A stretch of DNA of 20,052 bases from a virus, in IMG/VR virus record IMGVR_UViG_3300028837_001600, positions 1 to 20,052 of that record, one strand, 5' to 3'. A program made the translations under genes and the position numbers. Below, piece after piece: positions 1 through 7,297 of the stretch (positions are counted from its first letter, which is position 1; the number at the start of each line of letters is the position of its first letter). Below the pieces are notes generated by a model. The model was not told where the DNA came from, searched no databases, and saw nothing but the letters and a program-made list of their open reading frames with translations.

Positions 1-2
1 AT

Positions 3-1475
3 GGAATTCAGACTAAACACATCGTCCAAATACTAAAGAATCTCGGACATCAAGTAATGATCTCTGCATTTGCTGGAACTTACGGTGCACCCATCAAGTA
101 CGAGGATGTGTGGGTGTTCCCGAGTGACAATTGGGGAGTTACTCAGACTCCTTATTATGCTGAAGAGTTCAAGGCAGACATTGTCATCAGTCATCAAGAT
201 CTTTGGACGTTGGAAGAGAACTATGGGACAAAGGTTAATTGGTATCCTTGGTTTCCGATTGATCATCAACCGCCACCTCCAAAAGTCATGAAAAGAGTAA
301 AGTATGCAAAGACACCGATGGTGCAGTCGAAATTCGCTGTAAGTGAACTGAAAAAACTAGGCTATAACCCTTATTATGTCCCTGCAGGTGTTGACACCAA
401 TATTTACAAACCAGGACGTAAGATTGACAATTTTGGTGATAACTTTATCGTTGGGTTGGTAGGTTCGAACAGAGGACCAAGAAAGAATTTACAACAAGTC
501 ATAGAAGCATTTAAGTTGTTTCATGACAGACACAAAGATTCTGTACTTTACATGCATACTAATGTTGCAGATGTTGGTGCAGGAGTAAATTTAAGAAACA
601 TTGTGGATGCGTTAGAATTGACAGGGACTGTGTTCTTTCCAAAACAACTTGATTATTACATCAGCCTGTCTTACGGAGAGATGGCAGAACTCTACAATTC
701 ATTTGACGTTTTCTTACTTCCCTCTGCAGGAGAAGGATTTGGTGTACCGATTATTGAAGCTGAAGCATGTGGAACTCCTGTGATTGTCTCTGATTTTAGT
801 GCAATGCCTGAATTGGTTGGTGGTGGGTGGACGTTAAAAAAGTTACAGAAGATTTGGACGTATCAGGACAGTTGGCAGGTGACGCCAGACTTGGAAGAAA
901 TTGTTGAATGTTTAGAACAAGCATACCAAGAAAAGAAGGATGGATCTATTGTCAAGAGAAAAGAAGAGGCAAGAAAGAAGGCAATGGAATACGATTGGGA
1001 CAACTTGTCCCCAATGTGGGATGAAATCATAAAGGACATTGAGAAACAACCTAAAGGAAGGTCGTGGGAAGGTGTGCAACCCGAAAGGTTGATGTTGATC
1101 CCGAACAAGGTGACACCTAAACAGGTCTTGGACATCGGTTGTGGAAAAACGACACCTTACAAAGAACATTTGGAAAAATTGGGTCAATATGTCGGAATTG
1201 ATATAACAGGTGGCAAAGGGGTTACTAAGGCAGATGCGTATAATCTACCCTTCAAAGACAGGGCGTTTGGCTTTGTTTGGTGTAGTGAAGTATTGGAGCA
1301 TTTAGACACTCCGCAACTTGCTCTCAATGAAGCAAAAAGAGTAGGTAAACACGGAGTTGTAATATTTCCTACTCCCGTAACTCCTTGGTTTAGTAAGGAT
1401 GTTAGTCACAAAGAAGTCAAACTTAATGAAGAATTTTTCGTTAATCATGATGGGCATGGTATAATAATGTGGTGA
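3..1475 (+). CDS. Glycosyltransferase (GT-B, GT4-like) fused to class I methyltransferase, 5' partial
   Basis: The reading frame is open to the left edge; the first visible residues (GIQTKHIVQILKNLGHQV) look like the start of a GT-B fold, so the true start is off the window and the ATG at 57 is internal. Counting from that ATG, residues 140-255 hold the nucleotide-sugar half, with GLVGSNRGPRKN and EGFGVPIIE (226-234, the E-x7-E motif of GT4 retaining enzymes). A second domain begins near residue 350: VLDIGCG (357-363) is SAM-binding motif I and EVLEHLDTP (411-419) is the post-motif typical of Methyltransf_11. The protein should move a sugar from a nucleotide donor and methylate a small molecule or the sugar itself; the acceptor is unknown. 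It lies upstream of a giant adhesin, so modification of virion or host-surface glycans is an inference. The fusion is clear; substrate is not. Confidence 0.85.
   Translation, partial: GIQTKHIVQILKNLGHQVMISAFAGTYGAPIKYEDVWVFPSDNWGVTQTPYYAEEFKADIVISHQDLWTLEENYGTKVNWYPWFPIDHQPPPPKVMKRVKYAKTPMVQSKFAVSELKKLGYNPYYVPAGVDTNIYKPGRKIDNFGDNFIVGLVGSNRGPRKNLQQVIEAFKLFHDRHKDSVLYMHTNVADVGAGVNLRNIVDALELTGTVFFPKQLDYYISLSYGEMAELYNSFDVFLLPSAGEGFGVPIIEAEACGTPVIVSDFSAMPELVGGGWTLKKLQKIWTYQDSWQVTPDLEEIVECLEQAYQEKKDGSIVKRKEEARKKAMEYDWDNLSPMWDEIIKDIEKQPKGRSWEGVQPERLMLIPNKVTPKQVLDIGCGKTTPYKEHLEKLGQYVGIDITGGKGVTKADAYNLPFKDRAFGFVWCSEVLEHLDTPQLALNEAKRVGKHGVVIFPTPVTPWFSKDVSHKEVKLNEEFFVNHDGHGIIMW
1457..1465 (+). promoter_or_regulatory. 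Possible extended -10 promoter before the adhesin leader
   Basis: TGGTATAAT matches the TGnTATAAT extended -10 element exactly. It lies in the last codons of the upstream gene, with no good -35 hexamer at 17-18 bases. A start near 1472 would give a leader RNA of roughly 110 bases carrying the mini-ORFs and hairpin before 1581. The motif is short and could be chance inside coding DNA. Confidence 0.35.
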
Positions 1476-1481
1476 GAATTT

Positions 1482-1544
1482 ATGCTTTTAATAGATTGTA
1501 CTAGTTGGACTGAATACGAGGAGATAGACAATGTTAAAAGATAG
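1482..1544 (+). CDS. Possible 20-residue mini-ORF (MLLIDCTSWTEYEEIDNVKR)
   Basis: An ATG six bases after a GGTGAG-like ribosome site opens a 20-codon frame ending at TAG 1542-1544. Nothing is recognisable in the peptide. It overlaps the better-supported leader ORF at 1531 in another frame. It may be chance, or part of a leader controlling the downstream adhesin. Confidence 0.2.
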   Translation: MLLIDCTSWTEYEEIDNVKR

Positions 1545-1572
1545 CTGGTGTATAGCTGGCTACCTCCCTTGA
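1531..1572 (+). CDS. Probable 13-residue leader peptide coupled to the adhesin gene
   Basis: ATG 1531 is preceded by GAGGAG (1518-1523) at seven bases, a stronger ribosome site than that of most genes here. It encodes MLKDSWCIAGYLP and stops at TGA 1570-1572, eight bases before the adhesin ATG. The stop codon lies in the right arm of the hairpin 1560-1577, which also contains the adhesin's ribosome site. Translating the leader would therefore melt the hairpin and deliver ribosomes next to the adhesin start. This coupling is inferred from layout; the peptide matches nothing I know. Confidence 0.45.
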   Translation: MLKDSWCIAGYLP

Positions 1573-1577
1573 GGTAG
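1560..1577 (+). promoter_or_regulatory. Hairpin hiding the adhesin ribosome-binding site
   Basis: CTACCTC and GAGGTAG form a perfect 7-bp stem around a CCTT loop. The right arm contains GAGGT (1571-1575), the only Shine-Dalgarno sequence for ATG 1581. There is no following T-run, so this is not an intrinsic terminator. A direct repeat TAGCTGG (1542-1548, 1553-1559) lies just upstream. The structure should reduce translation of the adhesin unless opened by the leader ribosome. Confidence 0.5.
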
Positions 1578-1580
1578 ATT

Positions 1581-4500
1581 ATGGGTTGGCTTTCAACTTA
1601 CGGATATAGGCAAACAGTTCCTTTGAAGCGTGTTGATGGAGCTGTAGAAGATTATCAGATGAAGCTAACCGTGCATAAAGGCACGGGTGATTCATTAGAG
1701 GATGTTGTCTATCTCAAAGACCACGCTTTATCCTGGACTGGCACAGTTCCTAATGACCTTCGTTTTACTAACCTTGCGGGAACCGAATTAAAATACTGGA
1801 TTGAATCCTCAGATGCTAATACCGCTACAGTCTGGATAAAGTTTGACTCCATAGAAACTACGGATACGGACTTCTATGTCTATTATGGAAAGGCAGACGA
1901 TACTACAACAAGCAATGGAGCTGATACCTTCCCAGAGTTCTTCGACCATTTCCCTGGAGATGCTATAGACACCAATAAATGGGATGTAGGTGGAACAGGT
2001 AGTAATGTTGTTTCGGATTCAAAAGTCAAGGTTTTATCTTCAGCTACTAATGGGAAGAGATACATAGCGTCAAAAACTGCCTTTGGGCAGGGTTATGCGT
2101 TAAGAGGATATGCAAAGCTCTACAACACCGATGCTGCTTGGCGTTACGCTTGGTTTGGTTTTGGGAAAGATGGGGATACTGACTATTCTTCGATAATGGA
2201 TTACAACGATGCTACAACCGCTTATCGTTATTGTAGGACTTTAACGGATGGTAATCATACTATAGATTCCACTCTATCGCCTGATGAGATTTATCATACA
2301 TTTACCATAATGAGGGTAAGCAACGACCTGTGTAAGTTTCAACAGGATGATGGCAGTCTCATAAGCATTGCTACCAATGTTCCTGATGGAGACTTAAAGA
2401 TTGCCCTTCAAGCAAGGAACGCTGGGGATTATACAGAGTGTGATTGGCTACTTATCAGAAAGTATGTCTTTCCAGAGCCAACTTGGGGAACTTGGGGAAG
2501 TGAGGAGAGTTCAGCGCAAGAACACATTAAGATTGTTACTGAATCAATCAATTTTTCTGACACAATGGTTAAAGAGCAGGACTTAAAAAGAGTTCTAACA
2601 GAAAGTATTCAATCAGTGGATTCAATAGTTACATCTGCTAAAAAATTCTTCAGAGTTTTTAGTGACACTACACAAATGACAGACACAGTAGCTAAGTTGA
2701 CGCACAAAGTAGTGGTTGAAAGTTTTACAGCAATTGACAACGCAATGAAGTCAGTACGAAAAGTAGTGACAGATGCTTTAACTATGGCTGATAGTTTTAT
2801 CAAGCAGACACGAAAAACGCTACTAGAACCTGTGACAATAGTAGACACAACGGTAACTTTAAAGAAATACTTTCGTGTGCTTACAGAATCTACACGAGTT
2901 GTTGATACTGTGCGTAAGTCCTTTAGTAAAATGCTGTTTGATTTAGTAACAATGCGTGACGTGATTATCAAATCAATATACAGAATTTTTAATGAAACAA
3001 TTACTTTTACTGATCATGCCTGGAGAACATTCAGTATTCTTTTGTTTGAAGCTATTCAGATAACAGATTCAATGGTTACACCCTTTAAAAAGTTCTTTAA
3101 AGTGTTCAAGGATACTTCTCAAATGGCAGATGAAATAGTAAAGGTAACATCAAGAACGCTGGTTGATGGTATGACAATTATCGATTCTTCTATGAGATTG
3201 GTAAGGAAGGTGTTTGCTGATGCATTGGTAGTGTCTGACAGTCTTTTCAAACAAATACGAAAGGCATTGCCTGAGTCTGTAACATTGACTGATTCAATTT
3301 CATCTTTGAAAAGTTTCTTCCGTGTTTTTGTTGATCCTTTTGTTGTAATTGACAGTGTAATGCACACTAATAAGTTCTTTAGAGTGTTCACTGAGCCAAT
3401 AGAAACAGTGGATACTTTGAAAAAGTTACTCAACAAAGTGTTGATAGACAATGTCACTGCTATCGACTCAACCATTAGGCATTTCTTTAAGGTTCTCAGT
3501 GAAACAGCTGTTGTTGTCGATGCTGTTGAAAAAGTTAGTTCTTTTGGAAGAACATTTATTGACAATGTGAGTATAGCTGATAAGTTCATAAGAGGAAGAG
3601 TGTTTGCTGAATTGTTTACATTGGCTGAAACACAAAACAAACGGTACGAATACTATAACAGTGGTTTGGATGACAGTAGTCTTACTTTCTATGGAGCAAA
3701 TAGTTGGGCTGCTCAGACATTTACTACTACTGATGCTCATAAGATTACCAGTATTAAAATTAAATTGCTTCGTGTGGGCAACCCGGGAACGATAACAATA
3801 AGTATCCAAGGCACTGATGGTAGTGGTCATCCCGATGGAAATGAGAAGTGTTCTGGAACATACAATGGAGATTTGTTAACAGATGATGAAAATGGAGACG
3901 AGTATGTAATAACGTTGGGTGATGGTTATAATCTTTCTGCTAACACTAAATATGGTATTGTTGTCAAGGCATTGAACGGTTCTTTAGGTAATTGCATTGC
4001 TTGGCGATTTGATGCTACTGTTCCTCTGTACGGAGAAGGGAACTATGAGACCACTGTTGATGGAGGCTTAAATTGGACAGCAAATACTGATAGAGACTTT
4101 GTATTTGAAGAGTGGAGTCTTTCTTCTGGATTTAGAAAACAGATTGGCAGAGCATTTTTAGAACCGATTATTATTACAGTACAACTTCTTGGCTTCGCAG
4201 GAAGGTACGTTAAAGCATTTGTTGACTCAGTGTTAGTAACGGAAACTGTTAAACTTTCGAAGACATTCATTAGAACACTTTCTGAACACATTGGAATCGT
4301 TGAGTCAATAACGACAGTCAAAAAACTTGCTCGAATGTTTTCTGACACACTACATGTTGTTGACAGTGTTACTGTGATTAAGGCATTGAGAAAGGTCTTC
4401 ACTGACGTTGTTGACGCTTTTGAATCTGTTGAAATTAAGGTAACGAGTTTTATACCCCAATTTTTTGAAAAGATTTTTACTGAGTCAATGCAAGCAACAG

Positions 4501-5372
4501 ACAATATTAAAAGAGTCATGGTGAGATCTTACAGTGAGATTTTTAACATTGTCGATACTGTCATCTTTACTAAGTCTTTTACTAGGGTCTTTGCAGATGT
4601 AATTGATGTAATTGAAAATGTTGGAAAAAGAACCAGAAAAGTTGTTCTTGAGGCAGTGAATTTAACAGACAAATTGATAAGAGGAAGAGTCTTTTCTGAG
4701 GTATTCAACATTACTGATGCACTTGTCAAGAGGTCTTACAGAGTATTTTCTGACATTATCAATGTGTCTGATTGGTGGAGTATACACCATGTTCTTATTG
4801 TCTTTACTGATCACATAAACACTACTGATTTGGTGGTAACAACTAAAAAATTCTTTAGGGTACTCGTTGACTCTTTGACTACCATTGATTCTGCAATTAG
4901 ACGTACAACAAAATTACTCATTGATCATGTTGATGTCACCGATATTTCTCTTCCTGTCAAGGGGTTCTTTAGGATCTTTACTGACGCGATAAATGTTGTT
5001 GACATTTATGCTCGTACTCAAACTCTTGGTAGAACATTGACTGAGTCATTGACTGTTGTTGACTCAGCAATAAGACAGACAATCAAGGTGGTGACTGAAA
5101 ATGTATCATTGACGGATAAGATAGTCAGAGGCAGGGTGTTTACTGACACATTCACAGTGATAAGCAGAGTTGTCAAACAAACATGGAAATACACATTTTC
5201 TGAATTGGTAGTGGTGACTGAAACTTACACAGGTGTGATTTGGATTGCCATCGCTAAATTGTTTGCAAAAGTATACGAGCTCCGATTCATTGTACCTACA
5301 TACTCGTTTAAATTCTTGATGTACGAGGCAAAAGAAGGAATGAAGACTAAATTTAAATTCTTAAAGAAATAG
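1581..5372 (+). CDS. Giant repeat-containing tail adhesin (DUF2341 + lectin-like head)
   Basis: A protein of 1263 residues. Residues about 45-115 resemble DUF2341 (LKYWIESSDANTATVWIKF, then FYVYYGKAD), followed to about 312 by a concanavalin-like domain ending in the characteristic IRKYVFPEPTWGTWGS. Residues 317-688 and 851-1220 are about 39 degenerate copies of an 18-20 residue unit, roughly (R/K)-V-F-T-E-S-h-T-V-V-D-S-h-h-K. Between the blocks (about 689-850) sits a beta-sandwich-like insert with AAQTFTT near the start and DGGLNW near the end. There is no signal peptide or membrane segment, and the C-terminus is basic. DUF2341 and lectin-like modules commonly bind carbohydrate, so a receptor-binding fibre is likely. 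The start has GAGGT five bases upstream, inside a hairpin. Virion location is inferred from context only. Confidence 0.7.
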   Translation: MGWLSTYGYRQTVPLKRVDGAVEDYQMKLTVHKGTGDSLEDVVYLKDHALSWTGTVPNDLRFTNLAGTELKYWIESSDANTATVWIKFDSIETTDTDFYVYYGKADDTTTSNGADTFPEFFDHFPGDAIDTNKWDVGGTGSNVVSDSKVKVLSSATNGKRYIASKTAFGQGYALRGYAKLYNTDAAWRYAWFGFGKDGDTDYSSIMDYNDATTAYRYCRTLTDGNHTIDSTLSPDEIYHTFTIMRVSNDLCKFQQDDGSLISIATNVPDGDLKIALQARNAGDYTECDWLLIRKYVFPEPTWGTWGSEESSAQEHIKIVTESINFSDTMVKEQDLKRVLTESIQSVDSIVTSAKKFFRVFSDTTQMTDTVAKLTHKVVVESFTAIDNAMKSVRKVVTDALTMADSFIKQTRKTLLEPVTIVDTTVTLKKYFRVLTESTRVVDTVRKSFSKMLFDLVTMRDVIIKSIYRIFNETITFTDHAWRTFSILLFEAIQITDSMVTPFKKFFKVFKDTSQMADEIVKVTSRTLVDGMTIIDSSMRLVRKVFADALVVSDSLFKQIRKALPESVTLTDSISSLKSFFRVFVDPFVVIDSVMHTNKFFRVFTEPIETVDTLKKLLNKVLIDNVTAIDSTIRHFFKVLSETAVVVDAVEKVSSFGRTFIDNVSIADKFIRGRVFAELFTLAETQNKRYEYYNSGLDDSSLTFYGANSWAAQTFTTTDAHKITSIKIKLLRVGNPGTITISIQGTDGSGHPDGNEKCSGTYNGDLLTDDENGDEYVITLGDGYNLSANTKYGIVVKALNGSLGNCIAWRFDATVPLYGEGNYETTVDGGLNWTANTDRDFVFEEWSLSSGFRKQIGRAFLEPIIITVQLLGFAGRYVKAFVDSVLVTETVKLSKTFIRTLSEHIGIVESITTVKKLARMFSDTLHVVDSVTVIKALRKVFTDVVDAFESVEIKVTSFIPQFFEKIFTESMQATDNIKRVMVRSYSEIFNIVDTVIFTKSFTRVFADVIDVIENVGKRTRKVVLEAVNLTDKLIRGRVFSEVFNITDALVKRSYRVFSDIINVSDWWSIHHVLIVFTDHINTTDLVVTTKKFFRVLVDSLTTIDSAIRRTTKLLIDHVDVTDISLPVKGFFRIFTDAINVVDIYARTQTLGRTLTESLTVVDSAIRQTIKVVTENVSLTDKIVRGRVFTDTFTVISRVVKQTWKYTFSELVVVTETYTGVIWIAIAKLFAKVYELRFIVPTYSFKFLMYEAKEGMKTKFKFLKK
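2529..3644 (+). repeat. Adhesin repeat block A: about 20 degenerate 18-20 residue units
   Basis: Successive units include KVVTDALTMADSFIKQTR, KTLLEPVTIVDTTVTLKKY and FRVLTESTRVVDTVRKSFS: an acidic residue near position 5-6, hydrophobic-T/V-hydrophobic, a conserved D near position 11, then a basic or polar tail. A higher-order copy is visible: units 3-10 (2649-3095) align one by one with units 11-18 (3096-3542) at 447 bases, for example FSDTTQMTDTV against FKDTSQMADEI. The DNA copies have diverged, so the expansion is old. Confidence 0.85.
4131..5240 (+). repeat. Adhesin repeat block B: about 19 further units
   Basis: The same unit continues after the beta-rich insert, for example FRVLVDSLTTIDSAIRRTT, RTLTESLTVVDSAIRQTI and KVVTENVSLTDKIVRG. 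The signature DK(F/L/I)(I/V)RGRVF recurs three times in the protein (DNA near 3580, 4670 and 5115) and is followed by similar units, which indicates duplication of multi-unit segments. The block ends where the sequence turns into a non-repetitive basic C-terminus. Confidence 0.82.
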
Positions 5373-5401
5373 TTTACAAAATGACAGATTTTTACTATAA
5401 T
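5373..5401 (+). promoter_or_regulatory. Promoter TTTACA-N17-TATAAT before the connector genes
   Basis: TTTACA (5373-5378), a 17-base spacer and a perfect TATAAT (5396-5401) lie in the 46-base gap after the adhesin stop codon. The same hexamers and spacing recur at 8139 and 19184, which makes chance unlikely. Expected start is near 5408, leaving only about 11 bases before ATG 5419 and no clear Shine-Dalgarno, so the first gene may be read from a near-leaderless message. Confidence 0.75.
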
Positions 5402-5418
5402 AGTATAGCCAGAAAACA

Positions 5419-5772
5419 ATGGAAGAAACATTAGAGATCAGAGGGCGTACAACAACTGCGATAATTTTTCAATTACTGGCTGATGATGAGTCGGTAGATT
5501 TGACACTTTATGACGTAATTTTTTACATGCGGGACAAACATAAAAAGACATATGTGTATGCAACGACTGATGACGATCCAGCATTGGAGTTTGTCACTCC
5601 TAAAACGAGTGGCAAATTGACTTTTACTCCCCCTGATGATACTGTGTTTTTGACAAGAAATTCTCCTTATTATGCGTACTGCGTAATAATAAGTACTGTC
5701 GACGGGACAAGTTTTGCTATTCCGGGGGAGAGTGAAGCAAAAATCAATGTACGGGAGTCGTTTGTGAAATGA
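5419..5772 (+). CDS. Small beta-rich phage structural protein, BppU N-terminal-like
   Basis: The 117-residue product opens with an IRGRTTTAIIFQL strand, then has alternating beta segments: DLTLYDVIFYMRD, GKLTFTPPDD, YYAYCVIISTVDG and a final EAKINVRES. This order (polar opening, dLt-V-F-hR, GkhtF, Y-Y-hhI-DG) resembles the Ig-like N-terminal domain of BppU-type upper baseplate proteins (DUF2479). The family match is by eye. No Shine-Dalgarno precedes ATG 5419, but a strong promoter does. Its stop overlaps the next start as ATGA (5769-5772), so the two are coupled. It could equally be a small decoration or neck protein. Confidence 0.55.
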   Translation: MEETLEIRGRTTTAIIFQLLADDESVDLTLYDVIFYMRDKHKKTYVYATTDDDPALEFVTPKTSGKLTFTPPDDTVFLTRNSPYYAYCVIISTVDGTSFAIPGESEAKINVRESFVK

Positions 5773-6842
5773 GAAGGCCCTCAGCTATCTGGAAATTTGA
5801 CGGAACGAGTTACACGAATTTAACGCAAAGTAATTACCAAGGTACAGTGTTTGACTTTATTGCAACGACTGATGATATTTTTTACATTGGGTTTACGTCC
5901 CGAATTATTGGGATGGTCATAGGAATTACGACTATAGGGTGTTATTCAGGTCTTTCGTTCAAACAGTGGGAAGGAGATGATTGGGTTGAAGTTGTACCAA
6001 TTGAGACGTATGATTTCAGTAGTGCAGGGGTATTTACGTTTGATGTAAACACGAAGACAGATATACGGAGTTTTACAAGTACGGCTCCGCATGATGATAA
6101 TGGTGGAATTGAACCCCCTGACTCTGTTTCTAGGTATTGGTTGCGAGTTAGTGCTTCTGGAGTGACTACGAAGGCGGTCATTAGTTCTGTGGACATAATT
6201 CCGTATGTACTTTATGCCACTCCTTCTGATGTTGCTGATTATTTGTCATTTAAAACTTCGTTTGATGCTGAGACGATTCCTACAGCATTTATGGTTGAGG
6301 ACATGTTGAAAAGGGCAGAAGGAGTAATTGACAGAAAGACTTTGAGAAGTTGGCGTCTAAATTATGCAGAAGAGGAGTTTCAGGAGTTTAATATCAACGG
6401 GATAAAGTTACTTCATTACCCTATAAGAGATGTATATTCAGCTGAGATTTGGGACGGAGGTGCCTTTGAAGCTCTTACCTTTGGTAGACAACACGACTAT
6501 TTTGTGAACAAATCAATTGGAATGCTCTATTTTTCGAGATATTTTATGCTACCTGCGAGATTTGCGTACCCGATTCCTGGATGGAGATGGGGATTCGGTG
6601 AATTTACGTACCCTATAAAAATAAAGTATACTTGGGGCGAGGACTCTAGGAGATCAAAGGAGTTTCCTATGGTTCAGGACATCGCATTAAAAATGGTTGC
6701 AATTGACCTTGTTCAGACGAGTGATTATACTTCATTGTTTGCCAGTGGAGTTGACAGAGTTGCTCTTACAGAAAAGGCACGCAATTGGAGAGAGGAAATA
6801 AATAACGATTTAGAGGATCTCAAACGGTTGTTCGTGTTTTAA
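5769..6842 (+). CDS. Head-tail connector-like protein with an extra beta-rich N-terminal domain
   Basis: A protein of 357 residues. Residues 1-145 are rich in W, Y, T and beta strands (IWKFDGTSYTNLT near the start, QWEGDDWVEV, then RYWLRVSASGVTTKA), a pattern seen in phage beta-sandwich modules. Residues about 150-357 resemble gp6-like head-tail connectors: YATPSDVADYL, then a helix MVEDMLKRAEGVIDRKT, a beta region (IKLLHYPIRDVYSAEIW), and a C-terminal helix. In known phages such proteins join the portal ring to the tail stopper. The start overlaps the upstream stop by four bases. The next gene follows after 11 bases. The connector call rests on the helical fragment and genomic position before the tail-completion and tube genes; the N-terminal fusion is unusual. 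Confidence 0.55.
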   Translation: MRRPSAIWKFDGTSYTNLTQSNYQGTVFDFIATTDDIFYIGFTSRIIGMVIGITTIGCYSGLSFKQWEGDDWVEVVPIETYDFSSAGVFTFDVNTKTDIRSFTSTAPHDDNGGIEPPDSVSRYWLRVSASGVTTKAVISSVDIIPYVLYATPSDVADYLSFKTSFDAETIPTAFMVEDMLKRAEGVIDRKTLRSWRLNYAEEEFQEFNINGIKLLHYPIRDVYSAEIWDGGAFEALTFGRQHDYFVNKSIGMLYFSRYFMLPARFAYPIPGWRWGFGEFTYPIKIKYTWGEDSRRSKEFPMVQDIALKMVAIDLVQTSDYTSLFASGVDRVALTEKARNWREEINNDLEDLKRLFVF

Positions 6843-6853
6843 AAAGGAGAATA

Positions 6854-7297
6854 ATGTCTGTACCTTCAGAAGTATTAAAGGATTTGCTCAAAAGTAATTG
6901 GTTGGAAGCTAACGTTGTACAACCTGAAATTGTTGATGTGAACCTTTCAACAGAAGCCATAGGTAGGTACAATTTTAGGACGAAGGACTATGCATTTATT
7001 CTTGCCGGAAGAGAAGGAGAAGTAGAGACGTACAGGAACGTTGCGTATGCTGACAATTCATTTGGCATTGACATTCAGATTGTTACTGCAAATTCTCGTG
7101 AGAGGCTTTATGAATTGAGGAGTGAAATTAGGCGGATATTGAGAGTAAAGCGTCTTACTCCTGGTACTCCTGATTATCAACTAATTAGATATTTGGGATT
7201 TAACGAAGCCGTATTGGAAGAATTAAACGTTTGGAAGGGAACAATTCGGGCACGGTTTGAGGTCGTCGGCCTTTACGTTTCAAAAGGATGGGAATGA
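6854..7297 (+). CDS. Probable tail-completion/terminator protein
   Basis: This 147-residue protein follows AAGGAG at a good distance. It starts with a helix (VLKDLLKSNWL), continues with a central alternating beta-alpha region (NSFGIDIQIVTANSRERL, ELRSEIRRILRV), and ends in a beta strand (ARFEVVGLYVSKGWE). This alpha-beta pattern and its place between connector and tail-tube genes fit tail terminator or neck proteins that cap the tail tube. No diagnostic motif is visible. Its stop codon overlaps the start of the homing endonuclease by four bases, so the endonuclease has been placed precisely at the gene's end without damaging it. Confidence 0.5.
   Translation: MSVPSEVLKDLLKSNWLEANVVQPEIVDVNLSTEAIGRYNFRTKDYAFILAGREGEVETYRNVAYADNSFGIDIQIVTANSRERLYELRSEIRRILRVKRLTPGTPDYQLIRYLGFNEAVLEELNVWKGTIRARFEVVGLYVSKGWE

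Noticed and set aside
1560-1577. Hairpin considered as a terminator
   Set aside because: No T-run follows; instead its right arm is the ribosome site of the adhesin.
3119-3640. Several 120-170 codon minus-strand frames under the adhesin repeats
   Set aside because: They follow from the periodic coding sequence on the plus strand, are Ser/Thr-rich, and lack ribosome sites.
2529-5240. Repeat spacing of about 57 bases suggested a CRISPR-like array
   Set aside because: Units are translated, diverge in DNA, and have no constant repeat with unique spacers.
5381-5434. A 17-codon frame starting in the gap before 5419
   Set aside because: It has no ribosome site and overlaps the promoter spacer and -10 element.
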